Positions 25,275 to 33,442 of a stretch of 64,000 bases of DNA are shown here, piece after piece. Source of the stretch: JBDSZL01 sp039925145 (GTDB lineage: Bacteria > Acidobacteriota > Vicinamibacteria > Vicinamibacterales > SCN-69-37); NCBI GenBank assembly GCA_039925145.1, contig JBDSZL010000087.1:1-64000 (forward strand). The letters are read 5' to 3'. The position numbers were made by a program, and so were the translations under genes. Numbering within the stretch: the stretch's first letter is position 1; every line of letters begins with the position of its first letter. Under the pieces are notes generated by a model that saw only the letters and a program-made list of their open reading frames with translations, did no database searches and was not told the origin of the DNA.

Positions 25275-26677
25275 CAGGCCACCTCCAGCAGACGATCCGA
25301 GACGATGTCCGTTCGGGTCCCTCGCGAGCCCTTCACGAGGACGAGGTCGCCAGGACCGACCAGCGAGGTGGTCTGCTCGGCTGCAAGATGGCTGTCGGCA
25401 AAACGGTAGACGCGAGCCGTCGGCATCCCGGCGGCGACGGCCGCAGCGCCCAGCGCATCAGCGTCGCCCCCGCCGATCGTCATCAGGACATCGATGGCCA
25501 GACGTGCCGCGGTTCGCCCGCATTCTTCATGCAGCGCACGCGACATCGAGCCCAGCTCCAGCATCTCGCCGATGACCGCGATCCGACGTCCGTCGGCCGG
25601 CGTGGCGGCCAGCGCCTGGAGCGCGGCGAGCACCGCAGCGGGGCTCGCGTTGTACGAGTCATCGACGAGACGCGCGCCACCGCGGAGCGTGAGCGACGCA
25701 CCTCGACGCGCGACGGGCCGAAGCAATGCCACCCGCTCCTCGATGGTCGAGAGGGGGATTCCGAACTCGAGAGCCACCGTCATGGCGGCCAACACGTTGA
25801 AGAGGTGCGCCCGGCCCGCCAGTGGCACGCGGAGATGGCAGATGCCCGTCCGAGTAGTCACGCTGGCCGTTGTCCCGTCGAAGCCGCGATCGACCACATC
25901 GTGCGCGCGCACATCTGCGGACGGCGATTCTCCAAACGTGCGCAGCCGTCCGCCGAACGATGCGATGTGCGCCATCACCAACGGATCGTCTGCGTTGGCC
26001 ACGACGAGCGTCTCTGCGCCACTCCCCTCGAGAATTTCCGCTTTGGCCGCCGCAACGGCTTCGCGCGAGCCGAGGTGCCCGATATGCGCGTCTCCCACGT
26101 TGGTCCAGACACGCACGTCTGGGGTGGCAATGGCGGTGAGGGCACGGATTTCGCCCCGGTGGTTCATGCCGAGTTCGACCACCGCGAGATCGGGGCAGTC
26201 GGTCAGCTCCATCAGCGACAGCGGCAGACCGATATGGTTGTTGAAGTTGCCCCGGTTACGGAATACCCGGTACCGAGTGGACAGCAGCTCGGCCGTTACC
26301 TCTTTGGTGGTCGTCTTGCCGGCACTTCCAGTGATCGCGATGACGACTGATCCAGACTCCACACGCACGTAGTGCGCGAGCGCGTGCAGAGCCGCCAGGG
26401 TATCGGCCACCGCGATAGCCGCAACGCCGCGCGTTTCGGCAGCCGCTTCCATGACGAGAACACCAACTGCGCCTTGCGCGACAGCCTGACTCACGAACTC
26501 GTGGCCATCGAATCGATCGCCACGGAGGGCCACGAACAGTTTGCCGTCGAGCGGTTGTCGGCTGTCGATCGCAACACCAGCGAACACCTGATCGGCGCGA
26601 CCAGACGCGAGTCGCCCGCCGGTCACGTCGGCGACAAGTTGGGCCGTGAGCACGATGGGCGGACGTGCCGTGATCAC
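25274..26677 (-). CDS. murF: UDP-MurNAc-tripeptide--D-Ala-D-Ala ligase MurF
   Basis: Adds the D-Ala-D-Ala dipeptide, completing the UDP-MurNAc-pentapeptide. 467 residues. ATP loop GSAGKTTTK (117-125), MNHRGEIRAL in the central domain and LVDDSYNASPAAV in the C-domain. Overlaps murE by 4 bp and abuts mraY. The dipeptide must come from a Ddl encoded outside this window. Confidence 0.97.
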   Translation of the reverse strand: MITARPPIVLTAQLVADVTGGRLASGRADQVFAGVAIDSRQPLDGKLFVALRGDRFDGHEFVSQAVAQGAVGVLVMEAAAETRGVAAIAVADTLAALHALAHYVRVESGSVVIAITGSAGKTTTKEVTAELLSTRYRVFRNRGNFNNHIGLPLSLMELTDCPDLAVVELGMNHRGEIRALTAIATPDVRVWTNVGDAHIGHLGSREAVAAAKAEILEGSGAETLVVANADDPLVMAHIASFGGRLRTFGESPSADVRAHDVVDRGFDGTTASVTTRTGICHLRVPLAGRAHLFNVLAAMTVALEFGIPLSTIEERVALLRPVARRGASLTLRGGARLVDDSYNASPAAVLAALQALAATPADGRRIAVIGEMLELGSMSRALHEECGRTAARLAIDVLMTIGGGDADALGAAAVAAGMPTARVYRFADSHLAAEQTTSLVGPGDLVLVKGSRGTRTDIVSDRLLEVA

Positions 26678-28209
26678 GCCTTGGCTTCCGTGCGGCGATG
26701 CGCGAGCGCCGCGCGCGCCACATCGCCGTCGTCGAACGGCAGGGTCCGATCGCCGATGATCTGATACTTCTCGTGCCCCTTGCCCGCAATGAGCACGAGA
26801 TCGCCAGGGGACGCCATACGGACCGCCTGCTCGACCGCAGCGCGACGGTCGATCACGGTGAGGCAGGTGGGACCGGCGCGACGAGGGCCGCCGGGCTCCG
26901 GGGTCGGCGAGAGGCCACGCATGATCTCGTCGATGATCCGTTCCGGATCCTCAGAGCGCGGATTGTCGGAGGTGAGCACGACGACGTCGCTGAGCCGTCC
27001 CGCCACCGCCCCCATGAGCGGCCGCTTGCTGCGATCGCGATCGCCGCCGCAGCCGAAGACCGTGATCAGCCGGCCCGGTGCGAGCGGTCGCATCGTCTCG
27101 AGCAGGTTCTTGAGCGCGTCGTCTGTGTGCGCGTAGTCGACCACGACCCGGATGTCGTCGGCCTCACGTGAAACGGTCTGGAAACGGCCCGGCACGTGCG
27201 CGAGGCTGGCAATGCCCTCTTCGATGGCGCTCAACGGCAGATCGAGCGCGACAGCCACGCCCACGGCCGCGAGGATGTTGTAGACGTTGGGCCGACCGAT
27301 GAGGGGTGACTGGATATGCACAGCGCCACGCGGTGTGTCGGCGATGAACCGGAGACCTTCGAGCGAGGACTGAATGCTCGTGGCGTGCACATCGGCTGGC
27401 CGATCGATCGCGTACGTCACGGGGCGCGACTGGCTGGCCGCGAGCTCCGCGCCCCTCGGATCGTCGAGGTTGATGACCGACGGCGCACCCGCGGGCAGCA
27501 TCTCGAACAGCCGGCGCTTGGCCGCGAAATACTGCTGCATGTCATGGTGGAAATCGAGATGGTCCCGGGTCAGGTTCGTGAAGACCGCCGCAGCGAACCG
27601 GAGATGCGCCACACGGTGCAGCGCCAGGGCGTGCGACGAGACTTCCATCGCGCACGCCTTGCACCCGCGATCGACCATGGTGCGGAGCAGCCGCTGCACT
27701 TCTGACGCTTCCGGGGTCGTGTGCGAGGCGTCGCGCTCGTCCGACGATGACGGTCCGACACGAAAGGTGACGGTACCGAGACGGCCGCACGGCAGGCCCG
27801 CGGCGTCGAATACGGCCGCGAGCAGGTACGTGGTCGTCGTCTTGCCGTTGGTGCCGGTGACCCCGATGATGGAGAGATGTTCACTCGGCTGTCCGTAGCA
27901 GATGGCCGAGAGCTCTGCGAGGGCCAGACGGGCGCTCGTCGTTCGGAGCCAGGGCACCGTGCCGCCCGGCGGCGCGGGACTCTCCGCGACGATGGCCAGC
28001 GCGCCGCGCGCGATCGCGTCGGCAGCGAATCGCGCGCCGTCCGCCCGCTCGCCCGGGATAGCGACGAACACCGATCCCTTCCCGGTGGAGCGAGAGTCGT
28101 GGCTGACTGTCGTGACGGCCGCATCCTGCGAGCCCGCGGCCTCGACGCGCCGACGCGAGTCGGGCGCAAGCGTGCGTGCGGCGGCCACCAGGGCGCCGAG
28201 TTTCACCAT
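26674..28209 (-). CDS. murE: UDP-MurNAc-tripeptide synthetase MurE (meso-diaminopimelate-adding type)
   Basis: Adds the third stem-peptide residue. 511 residues. ATP loop GTNGKTTTT (119-127), carbamylated-lysine region QQYFAAKRRLF (about 225-235) and HTDDALKNLLE. The specificity motif DNPR (415-418) is the signature of enzymes adding meso-diaminopimelate rather than lysine, so the wall is probably of the A1-gamma type. The start overlaps the end of ftsI by 7 bp. Confidence 0.97.
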   Translation of the reverse strand: MVKLGALVAAARTLAPDSRRRVEAAGSQDAAVTTVSHDSRSTGKGSVFVAIPGERADGARFAADAIARGALAIVAESPAPPGGTVPWLRTTSARLALAELSAICYGQPSEHLSIIGVTGTNGKTTTTYLLAAVFDAAGLPCGRLGTVTFRVGPSSSDERDASHTTPEASEVQRLLRTMVDRGCKACAMEVSSHALALHRVAHLRFAAAVFTNLTRDHLDFHHDMQQYFAAKRRLFEMLPAGAPSVINLDDPRGAELAASQSRPVTYAIDRPADVHATSIQSSLEGLRFIADTPRGAVHIQSPLIGRPNVYNILAAVGVAVALDLPLSAIEEGIASLAHVPGRFQTVSREADDIRVVVDYAHTDDALKNLLETMRPLAPGRLITVFGCGGDRDRSKRPLMGAVAGRLSDVVVLTSDNPRSEDPERIIDEIMRGLSPTPEPGGPRRAGPTCLTVIDRRAAVEQAVRMASPGDLVLIAGKGHEKYQIIGDRTLPFDDGDVARAALAHRRTEAKA

Positions 28210-30338
28210 GTTCCGCCGGCAGTACGAGGTTCGATCGCCGCGCGTCCGAGCTCGGCGGCTCCGACCGCACCAGGCTGCAGCGGTGCGCCGGGCTCCGGAC
28301 TTTGCCGAATGACGGCGCCGGCGCCAGAGAGTCGAGGCATCAGGCCGGCATCGGCCATGGCGCGGGTGGCCTCTCGCGCCGAGAGACCCATCAGGTCGGG
28401 CATCACGGCGGGTCCGCCCGCGTGAATCACGCGGGGAGCACGTGCCGCCACGCTCGCGTGCTGCGCGACTTCGCCCGGCTGCGATCGGATGATGACGGGT
28501 GGCACGGGGTTGATGCTCGAGGGCACCCCGCGTTGCTGCAGCGCCGCCTCGGCGATCTTCTTGAAGATCGGCGCGGCCACGGTGCCACCGTAGTAGGTCC
28601 CCGCTCGCGGCGTATCGATCACCACGAGAATCGTGAACGCCGGCGTTCTGGATGGGACGAAGCCCACGAACGAGGCGTTGTAGTCCGTGTTCGAGTACCC
28701 GTGCGCGCTCGCTTTGTGAGCCGTGCCCGTTTTGCCAGCGGTCTGGTAGCCAGTGAGCTTCGCCGCCGTCGCCGTGCCTCGATCGACGACACCCTCCATC
28801 ATGGCGGTGAGGGTGGCTGCCGTGGTGGCGCTGATCGCGCGCCGCAAGACTTTCGGGGTGACGGGCTGACGGTGGCCATCGCGAATCACCGCCCGAACCA
28901 GATGCGGTTCCATCAGTAACCCGCCGTTGGCGACCGAGCTGGCGGCAGCAGCCATCTGCATCGGGGTGACGCTGATCTGGTAGCCCATCGCGACCGAGGC
29001 CAGGCCGCTTTCGTTCAGGTTCGCCGGATTCCAGATGCCGGCACTCTCACCCTTCAGGTCGGGTGTGAGCATCTGTCCGAATCCAAACCGGGTGACGTAC
29101 TGTGTCAGCCGCGCCGTGCCCGTACGAAGGCCGACTTTGATCGCGCCGACGTTACTCGACTTCACGATCACGTCCTCGAAGCTGAGGGTGCCGTAATTGT
29201 GCGTGTCGTGAATCGGCTTGCGCCCCGGAAACGTGATGAAGCCGGGACTCGTGCCGATCATCTCGGTGGGCGTGACGACGCCGCTCTCGAGCGCCGCCGA
29301 TGCGGTGACGATCTTGAAGGTCGAGCCGGGCTCGTACACGATGGTGATGGCCCCGTTTCGCAGCTGGTCCGGCGAGGCGGTCCCGACGGCATTCGGGTTG
29401 AATGTCGGATAGCTCGCCATGGCGAGCACCTCGCCTGTGTAGGGGTCGAGCACGATCGCAGTGCCTGCTTGCGCGTGGTTGGCCTCCACGCCGGCCTTCA
29501 GTTCGCGCTCCACGATGTATTGCAGATTCAGATCGACCGTGAGCTCCAGTGATGCGCCGGTGACTGGCGCGCGCTCGATGCGCGTCTGCAGCCGTTCCTG
29601 TTTCCCGTCTACCTGCGCGATGGCGGAGCCGTCCTTGCCGCGCAGCACGGTTTCGTACGACGACTCAATGCCTGCCAGACCCCGATTGTCCATGCCGACG
29701 AAGCCGATCGCATGCGCGCCAAGTTCGAAGCGAGGGTAGTAGCGCCGCGTGTCGGCCTGGAGCGCGACGCCTTCCAGGTGCAGGGCGGCGACGCGCTGGG
29801 CCTGTTCGGGAGAGACGGCGCGCGAGCGCCGCACATACTGGAACCGTTTGTCGCCAGAGAGCTTTTCTGTCAGATCCTGACGATCCTTGGCCGTGCAGTC
29901 GCGAAGCGCACTGCAAAGGAGCTTCACGGTCTTGTCCGCATCCTCCACGATTGAGGGGTCCGCAACAATCGCGTCGGCGTACACCGAGTACGCGAGCAGC
30001 TTGCCATCCCGATCAGAGATGTCGCCGCGCATTGGCTCGAGGATGATCCGGGATTGCTGCTGCCTGGTCGTACGCCGCACCAGCTCGTCGTGCTGCACGA
30101 CCTGCAGGACCACGAGCCGTGCCTCGATGATGGTCGTCCATGCCGCCAGAAGGGACAGCAGCACGACCGTTCGCCGCTTGATGGACGGGCGCCAGCTGGC
30201 GTCGGGGCGAATCTCCTCCGCCATCGGAGCCTGCAGCGGGTCGAGTTGACCTGAACGTCGCCAGAGGCGCGAGAGCCGTCCGATTAGTGCACCAAGAGAT
30301 CGCGGGTGAGGCCCGCGCCTGCTCGAGACGTTCGCCAT
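28203..30338 (-). CDS. ftsI: Division transpeptidase FtsI (class B PBP) with C-terminal PASTA domain
   Basis: A 711-residue class B penicillin-binding protein that cross-links septal peptidoglycan with FtsW. A basic cytoplasmic tail and one membrane helix (about 56-75) precede the pedestal domain. The transpeptidase has all three motifs: STFK (339-342, nucleophile S339), SSN (394-396) and KTG (536-538). A single PASTA domain (about 644-690, VMPDLMGLSAREATRAMADA) follows, then a short Ala/Gly-rich tail. Proteobacterial FtsI lacks PASTA; spore-formers and some other phyla have it. Nine bp separate it from ftsL. Confidence 0.96.
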   Translation of the reverse strand: MANVSSRRGPHPRSLGALIGRLSRLWRRSGQLDPLQAPMAEEIRPDASWRPSIKRRTVVLLSLLAAWTTIIEARLVVLQVVQHDELVRRTTRQQQSRIILEPMRGDISDRDGKLLAYSVYADAIVADPSIVEDADKTVKLLCSALRDCTAKDRQDLTEKLSGDKRFQYVRRSRAVSPEQAQRVAALHLEGVALQADTRRYYPRFELGAHAIGFVGMDNRGLAGIESSYETVLRGKDGSAIAQVDGKQERLQTRIERAPVTGASLELTVDLNLQYIVERELKAGVEANHAQAGTAIVLDPYTGEVLAMASYPTFNPNAVGTASPDQLRNGAITIVYEPGSTFKIVTASAALESGVVTPTEMIGTSPGFITFPGRKPIHDTHNYGTLSFEDVIVKSSNVGAIKVGLRTGTARLTQYVTRFGFGQMLTPDLKGESAGIWNPANLNESGLASVAMGYQISVTPMQMAAAASSVANGGLLMEPHLVRAVIRDGHRQPVTPKVLRRAISATTAATLTAMMEGVVDRGTATAAKLTGYQTAGKTGTAHKASAHGYSNTDYNASFVGFVPSRTPAFTILVVIDTPRAGTYYGGTVAAPIFKKIAEAALQQRGVPSSINPVPPVIIRSQPGEVAQHASVAARAPRVIHAGGPAVMPDLMGLSAREATRAMADAGLMPRLSGAGAVIRQSPEPGAPLQPGAVGAAELGRAAIEPRTAGGTW

Positions 30339-30347
30339 CTGTCTCTC

Positions 30348-30737
30348 CTAGCGCACCTGCGCCACGACGCCGCCGTCGGCGGGTGTGGACTCGGGGGCCC
30401 GTTCGATCACCACCGTGGTGGCAATCGATGGCCGCTGCAGACCCATCTGCATCGCCCGCTGTTCGATGTGCTGCGGGGTCTGGAGCATCTGCAGGTTCAG
30501 ATTGAGCTTCCGTCGATTGACGGTTTCCTGGTTCTGTTCCTTCCGAAGCTGTTCGATGTTCCGCGTGTGCTCGAGCACTTCGGCACGCTGCCAGGCGGAG
30601 AACAGCAAGAGCAGGACCGTGCCGCTCACGAGCAGCAGGTACCGCAGCAACTCGCCGCGGTGACGGCTGTCGACCTCGCGCAACACCGTGTTGTTGCGGA
30701 TACCCCTGCGGACGGCATATTCGGTGTCGATGCTCAT
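30348..30737 (-). CDS. ftsL: Cell division protein FtsL
   Basis: A small bitopic divisome protein, 129 residues: cytoplasmic N-terminus (1-31), membrane helix (about 32-49, LRYLLLVSGTVLLLLFSAW) and a periplasmic coiled coil (about 52-100). It forms the FtsQLB complex that activates FtsWI. Sequence conservation in this family is low, so the call rests on architecture and on position between rsmH (4-bp overlap) and ftsI (9-bp gap). Confidence 0.9.
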   Translation of the reverse strand: MSIDTEYAVRRGIRNNTVLREVDSRHRGELLRYLLLVSGTVLLLLFSAWQRAEVLEHTRNIEQLRKEQNQETVNRRKLNLNLQMLQTPQHIEQRAMQMGLQRPSIATTVVIERAPESTPADGGVVAQVR

Positions 30738-31612
30738 GCCACTCTCCCCAGCACCCGCAGCCGTGCCGACCGGGCGCGCGGATTACGACGGCACTCGTCC
30801 TCGCTGGCGACGACACCGCGGCGGGTCACGAGCTGCAGCGCCGGCTGCTCTCCAGCCAACCGACGAAACGTGTGCTTGACCACCCGATCCTCGAGCGAGT
30901 GAAACGCGATGATCGCCAGCCGGCCACCTGGGGCCAGCACCCCGGCGGTGGTCTCCAGGAAAGCATCGAGCCCTTCGAGCTCGTCGTTCACCCAGATGCG
31001 GAGCGCCTGGAACGTCCGTGTGGCCGGGTCGATCCGCTGCCACCCACGTCCGCCGGCCGCGCGCCTCACAACGGCGGCGAGTGCGGCCGTGTCGGTCAAC
31101 TCGCCTCGGTCGCGGGCCGCGATCACGTCACGCGCCACGCGTCTCGACTGACGTTCCTCACCAAACCTGAAAATGACGTCGGCCAGCTCGGTGGCGTCAC
31201 ACGCGTCCAGCCGGTCGGCCAGCGTGGCGCCCCGGCTGGTGTCCATGCGCATGTCCAGCGGCCCCGCGTGCCGGAAGCTGAAGCCGCGGTCGGGCACATC
31301 GACCTGCATCGACGACACTCCAAGGTCAGCCAGCACGCCATCGACCTCCGATATGCCTCGCGCCGCGAGAACCTCCGGAAGATGCCGGAAGTCCTCGTGC
31401 ACGAACTCAACCCGGGGAGCCTCACTGCCAAGCCGCATGCGCGCCTGCTCGAGAGCACTGAAGTCCCGGTCGATCCCGAGGATCCGTCCCGCACCCGAGG
31501 CGAGCAGTCCGCTCGTGTGCCCGCCAAATCCCACCGTGCAGTCCACGTAGAGCCCTTCAGCGCGTGGTGCGAGAAACGCGACCACTTCCTGCGCGAGCAC
31601 CGGCTCGTGCAA
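30734..31612 (-). CDS. rsmH: 16S rRNA m4C1402 methyltransferase RsmH (MraW)
   Basis: SAM-dependent methyltransferase that modifies C1402 of 16S rRNA. 292 residues. The family N-terminus MHEPVLAQEVV, SAM loop CTVGFGGHTSGLL (25-37) with LGIDRD, then ADLGVSSMQVD, RGFSFRHAGPLDMRMD and IIAFHSLEDRVVK mark all conserved blocks. Three bases separate it from mraZ. Confidence 0.97.
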   Translation of the reverse strand: MHEPVLAQEVVAFLAPRAEGLYVDCTVGFGGHTSGLLASGAGRILGIDRDFSALEQARMRLGSEAPRVEFVHEDFRHLPEVLAARGISEVDGVLADLGVSSMQVDVPDRGFSFRHAGPLDMRMDTSRGATLADRLDACDATELADVIFRFGEERQSRRVARDVIAARDRGELTDTAALAAVVRRAAGGRGWQRIDPATRTFQALRIWVNDELEGLDAFLETTAGVLAPGGRLAIIAFHSLEDRVVKHTFRRLAGEQPALQLVTRRGVVASEDECRRNPRARSARLRVLGRVA

Positions 31613-31615
31613 GGT

Positions 31616-32056
31616 TCAGATCCCGAACTCCGCCAGCGCGCGGGCGTCGTCGTCGGTGAACGGCTCGCGTTGGAGCTTCGTGAGGAACCGGTCGTGGTTC
31701 CAGATTTCCAGGTATTGCACCTGGCCAATCACGTCGACATCGCCCGTAATGCCCGCTGCGTCGCGGAGACGTCCTGGTATCAGCACGCGACCCTGCCCAT
31801 CGAACTCCGCCGTCTGGCCGTAGTAATTCACGCGGTCGAGGAACTTCGTCCGGGCCGGGTGCGTACTGGGCATCGCCGAAAGACGCTGCTCAATGCCCAG
31901 CCAGACAGGCATCGGATACACTCGGACCGAGTCGCCTGAGAGGCTGGTCAGGTACAGCGAGGCCCCATGCTGGTCCTCGACAAGCGCTTTGAACGCCGTC
32001 GGGAGCTTCAGCCGACCCTTGTCGTCGATCTTGGCCGGGTAGCTTCCGCGAAGCAC
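31616..32056 (-). CDS. mraZ: Transcriptional regulator MraZ
   Basis: AbrB-like DNA-binding protein that represses its own dcw operon in other bacteria. 146 residues from this start. The two tandem MraZ/SpoVT-AbrB repeats show KIDDKGRLKLPTAF and EFDGQGRVLIPGRLRD. The frame is open to a GTG at 32068, but GTG 32056 gives VLRGSYPAKIDDKGRL, which matches the family N-terminus, and GTGGAG (32063-32068) then stands 6 nt upstream as a Shine-Dalgarno. With this start one of the operator boxes overlaps the ribosome-binding site. Confidence 0.93.
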   Translation of the reverse strand: MLRGSYPAKIDDKGRLKLPTAFKALVEDQHGASLYLTSLSGDSVRVYPMPVWLGIEQRLSAMPSTHPARTKFLDRVNYYGQTAEFDGQGRVLIPGRLRDAAGITGDVDVIGQVQYLEIWNHDRFLTKLQREPFTDDDARALAEFGI

Positions 32057-32063
32057 ATTTGAC

Positions 32064-32087
32064 TCCACTCTGGTCCAGAAAACTCCA
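32064..32087 (-). promoter_or_regulatory. Putative MraZ operator: three TGGA boxes at 10-bp spacing
   Basis: On the minus strand TGGA occurs at 32087-32084, 32077-32074 and 32067-32064, exactly one helical turn apart. MraZ operators elsewhere are direct TGGGN-type repeats with 5-nt spacers, i.e. the same 10-bp period. The array covers the predicted transcription start and the mraZ Shine-Dalgarno, a sensible place for repression. Confidence 0.65.
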
Positions 32088-32092
32088 CCGGA

Positions 32093-32121
32093 ATGGTAAG
32101 GCCGTGTGGACGTTGTGTCAA
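32093..32121 (-). promoter_or_regulatory. Main dcw operon promoter upstream of mraZ
   Basis: On the minus strand a perfect TTGACA (32121-32116), a 17-bp spacer and TACCAT (32098-32093, 4 of 6 to consensus). Transcription should begin near 32086, at the first TGGA box. This is the best sigma-70 promoter I could read in the window. Confidence 0.7.
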
Positions 32122-32164
32122 CGCAAATTCCTGCAACAATTAGGGTTACGTCTTATCTTCGCCA

Positions 32165-32204
32165 GCTAGGCTAGCAAATGAAAAGCGAACCAGTGACGCT
32201 GGTT
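32165..32204. promoter_or_regulatory. Palindromes in the mraZ/glycan-cluster divergent region
   Basis: The 281-bp gap between mraZ and the first plus-strand glycan gene contains an 11-bp palindrome GCTAGGCTAGC (32165-32175) and a hairpin AACCAG-tgacg-CTGGTT (32188-32204) followed by a T-rich stretch. This AT-richer patch could hold operators for either transcript. Downstream (about 32240-32330) the gap is GC-rich and shows nothing recognisable. Confidence 0.35.
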
Positions 32205-32337
32205 GTGCAAGGTTTTTCTTACGCCTACAGGCCGGAGTTCACGCATCGTGAGGACGTCGATCGCAACGGGCGCGCCGCCCGAAGCGGGAGGGGCCGGCCA
32301 GGCGGGGCTGCGGGCGGGCTACGGCCGGCATGATAGG

Positions 32338-33390
32338 ATGCGCGCAAAGTTGCGCAGAATCCTCGTCTGCGAAGCGCAGGTGCCCTTCATCCGCGGAGGC
32401 GCTGAGTCTCTCGTCCGCGAATTGGCAGCTCAGCTTCGCCTCCACGGATACGAAACCGATCTCGTCAGCGTCCCATTCAAGTGGTACCCACCTGACGAGC
32501 TCCTCACCCACGCCTCGGCGTGGAGGCTCCTCGACCTGTCGGAGAGCGCGGGGCGCAGGGTCGACCTGGTCATCGCCACAAAATTTCCGACCTATTTTGC
32601 GCGGCACCCCAACAAGGTGACGTGGCTCGTCCATCAGTATCGCGCCGCCTACGAACTGGCCGGCACGGCGTACAGCGAGTTCGGGCACACGGAGCGGCAC
32701 GTGGCGTTGCGGCAGAAGCTGGTGGCATTGGACACGGCGATGCTGCAGGAATCCCGGCAGGTCTTCACCATCGCGCGAACCGTGACGGCACGTCTGGCCC
32801 GCTACAACGGCGTGAGCAGCGAGCCGCTGTATCATCCGCCGCGCCTCGCGGCCAGGCTGCGGAGCGGGCCCTATGGCGACTACATGCTCTCGGTGGGCCG
32901 CCTCGAGTCGGTGAAGCGGGTCGACCTCGCGATCCGGGCGCTCGCGCTGACACCAGCGGATGTCAGGCTGGTCGTCGCCGGCACGGGCACGGAGCGCCAC
33001 ACCTTCGAAGCGCTCGCCGCCGCGCTCGATATCGCATCCAGAGTCACCTTTCTCGGCGAGGTCGACGACGAGACGCTCCTGGATCTGTATGCGGGCGCGC
33101 TCGGCGTGGTGTACCCGCCGTTCGATGAGGACTTCGGGTACGTCACCCTGGAAGCGTTCCTCGCCCGGAAGCCGGTCATCACGACCACCGATGCCGGGGA
33201 GCCGACGCAGTTCGTCATCGATGGCATCAACGGCTACGTGACAGAGCCGCAGCCCGACGCACTGGCCGACGCGATGGCTCGACTCGCGGCGGATCGAACC
33301 GCCGCGGCGCGCCTGGGGGATGCGGGATTCGACCGCGCGCACACGATCAGCTGGACCGGAGTCATCGAGCGTCTGGTGCAGTCGGCGTGA
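32338..33390 (+). CDS. Glycosyltransferase family 4
   Basis: A 350-residue GT-B enzyme, first gene of the envelope-glycan block. FIRGGAESLVRELA near the N-terminus, SVGRLESVKRVDLAIRAL opening the donor domain, VVAGTGTER, and the EX7E region DEDFGYVTLEAF followed by RKPVITTTDAGEP are typical of retaining GT4 enzymes. The frame is open further upstream, but ATG 32338 opens directly onto the family sequence. Donor and acceptor unknown. Confidence 0.88.
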   Translation: MRAKLRRILVCEAQVPFIRGGAESLVRELAAQLRLHGYETDLVSVPFKWYPPDELLTHASAWRLLDLSESAGRRVDLVIATKFPTYFARHPNKVTWLVHQYRAAYELAGTAYSEFGHTERHVALRQKLVALDTAMLQESRQVFTIARTVTARLARYNGVSSEPLYHPPRLAARLRSGPYGDYMLSVGRLESVKRVDLAIRALALTPADVRLVVAGTGTERHTFEALAAALDIASRVTFLGEVDDETLLDLYAGALGVVYPPFDEDFGYVTLEAFLARKPVITTTDAGEPTQFVIDGINGYVTEPQPDALADAMARLAADRTAAARLGDAGFDRAHTISWTGVIERLVQSA

Positions 33391-33442
33391 GGAACGATAG
33401 AGTGCCCCCAGCGGAGAGCCTGCGACGAACCTTCCGGTCCAC

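Noticed and set aside
32203..32337. N-terminal extension of the first GT4 gene
   Set aside because: The extra 45 residues are low-complexity and overlap the divergent regulatory region; the family sequence starts at 32338.
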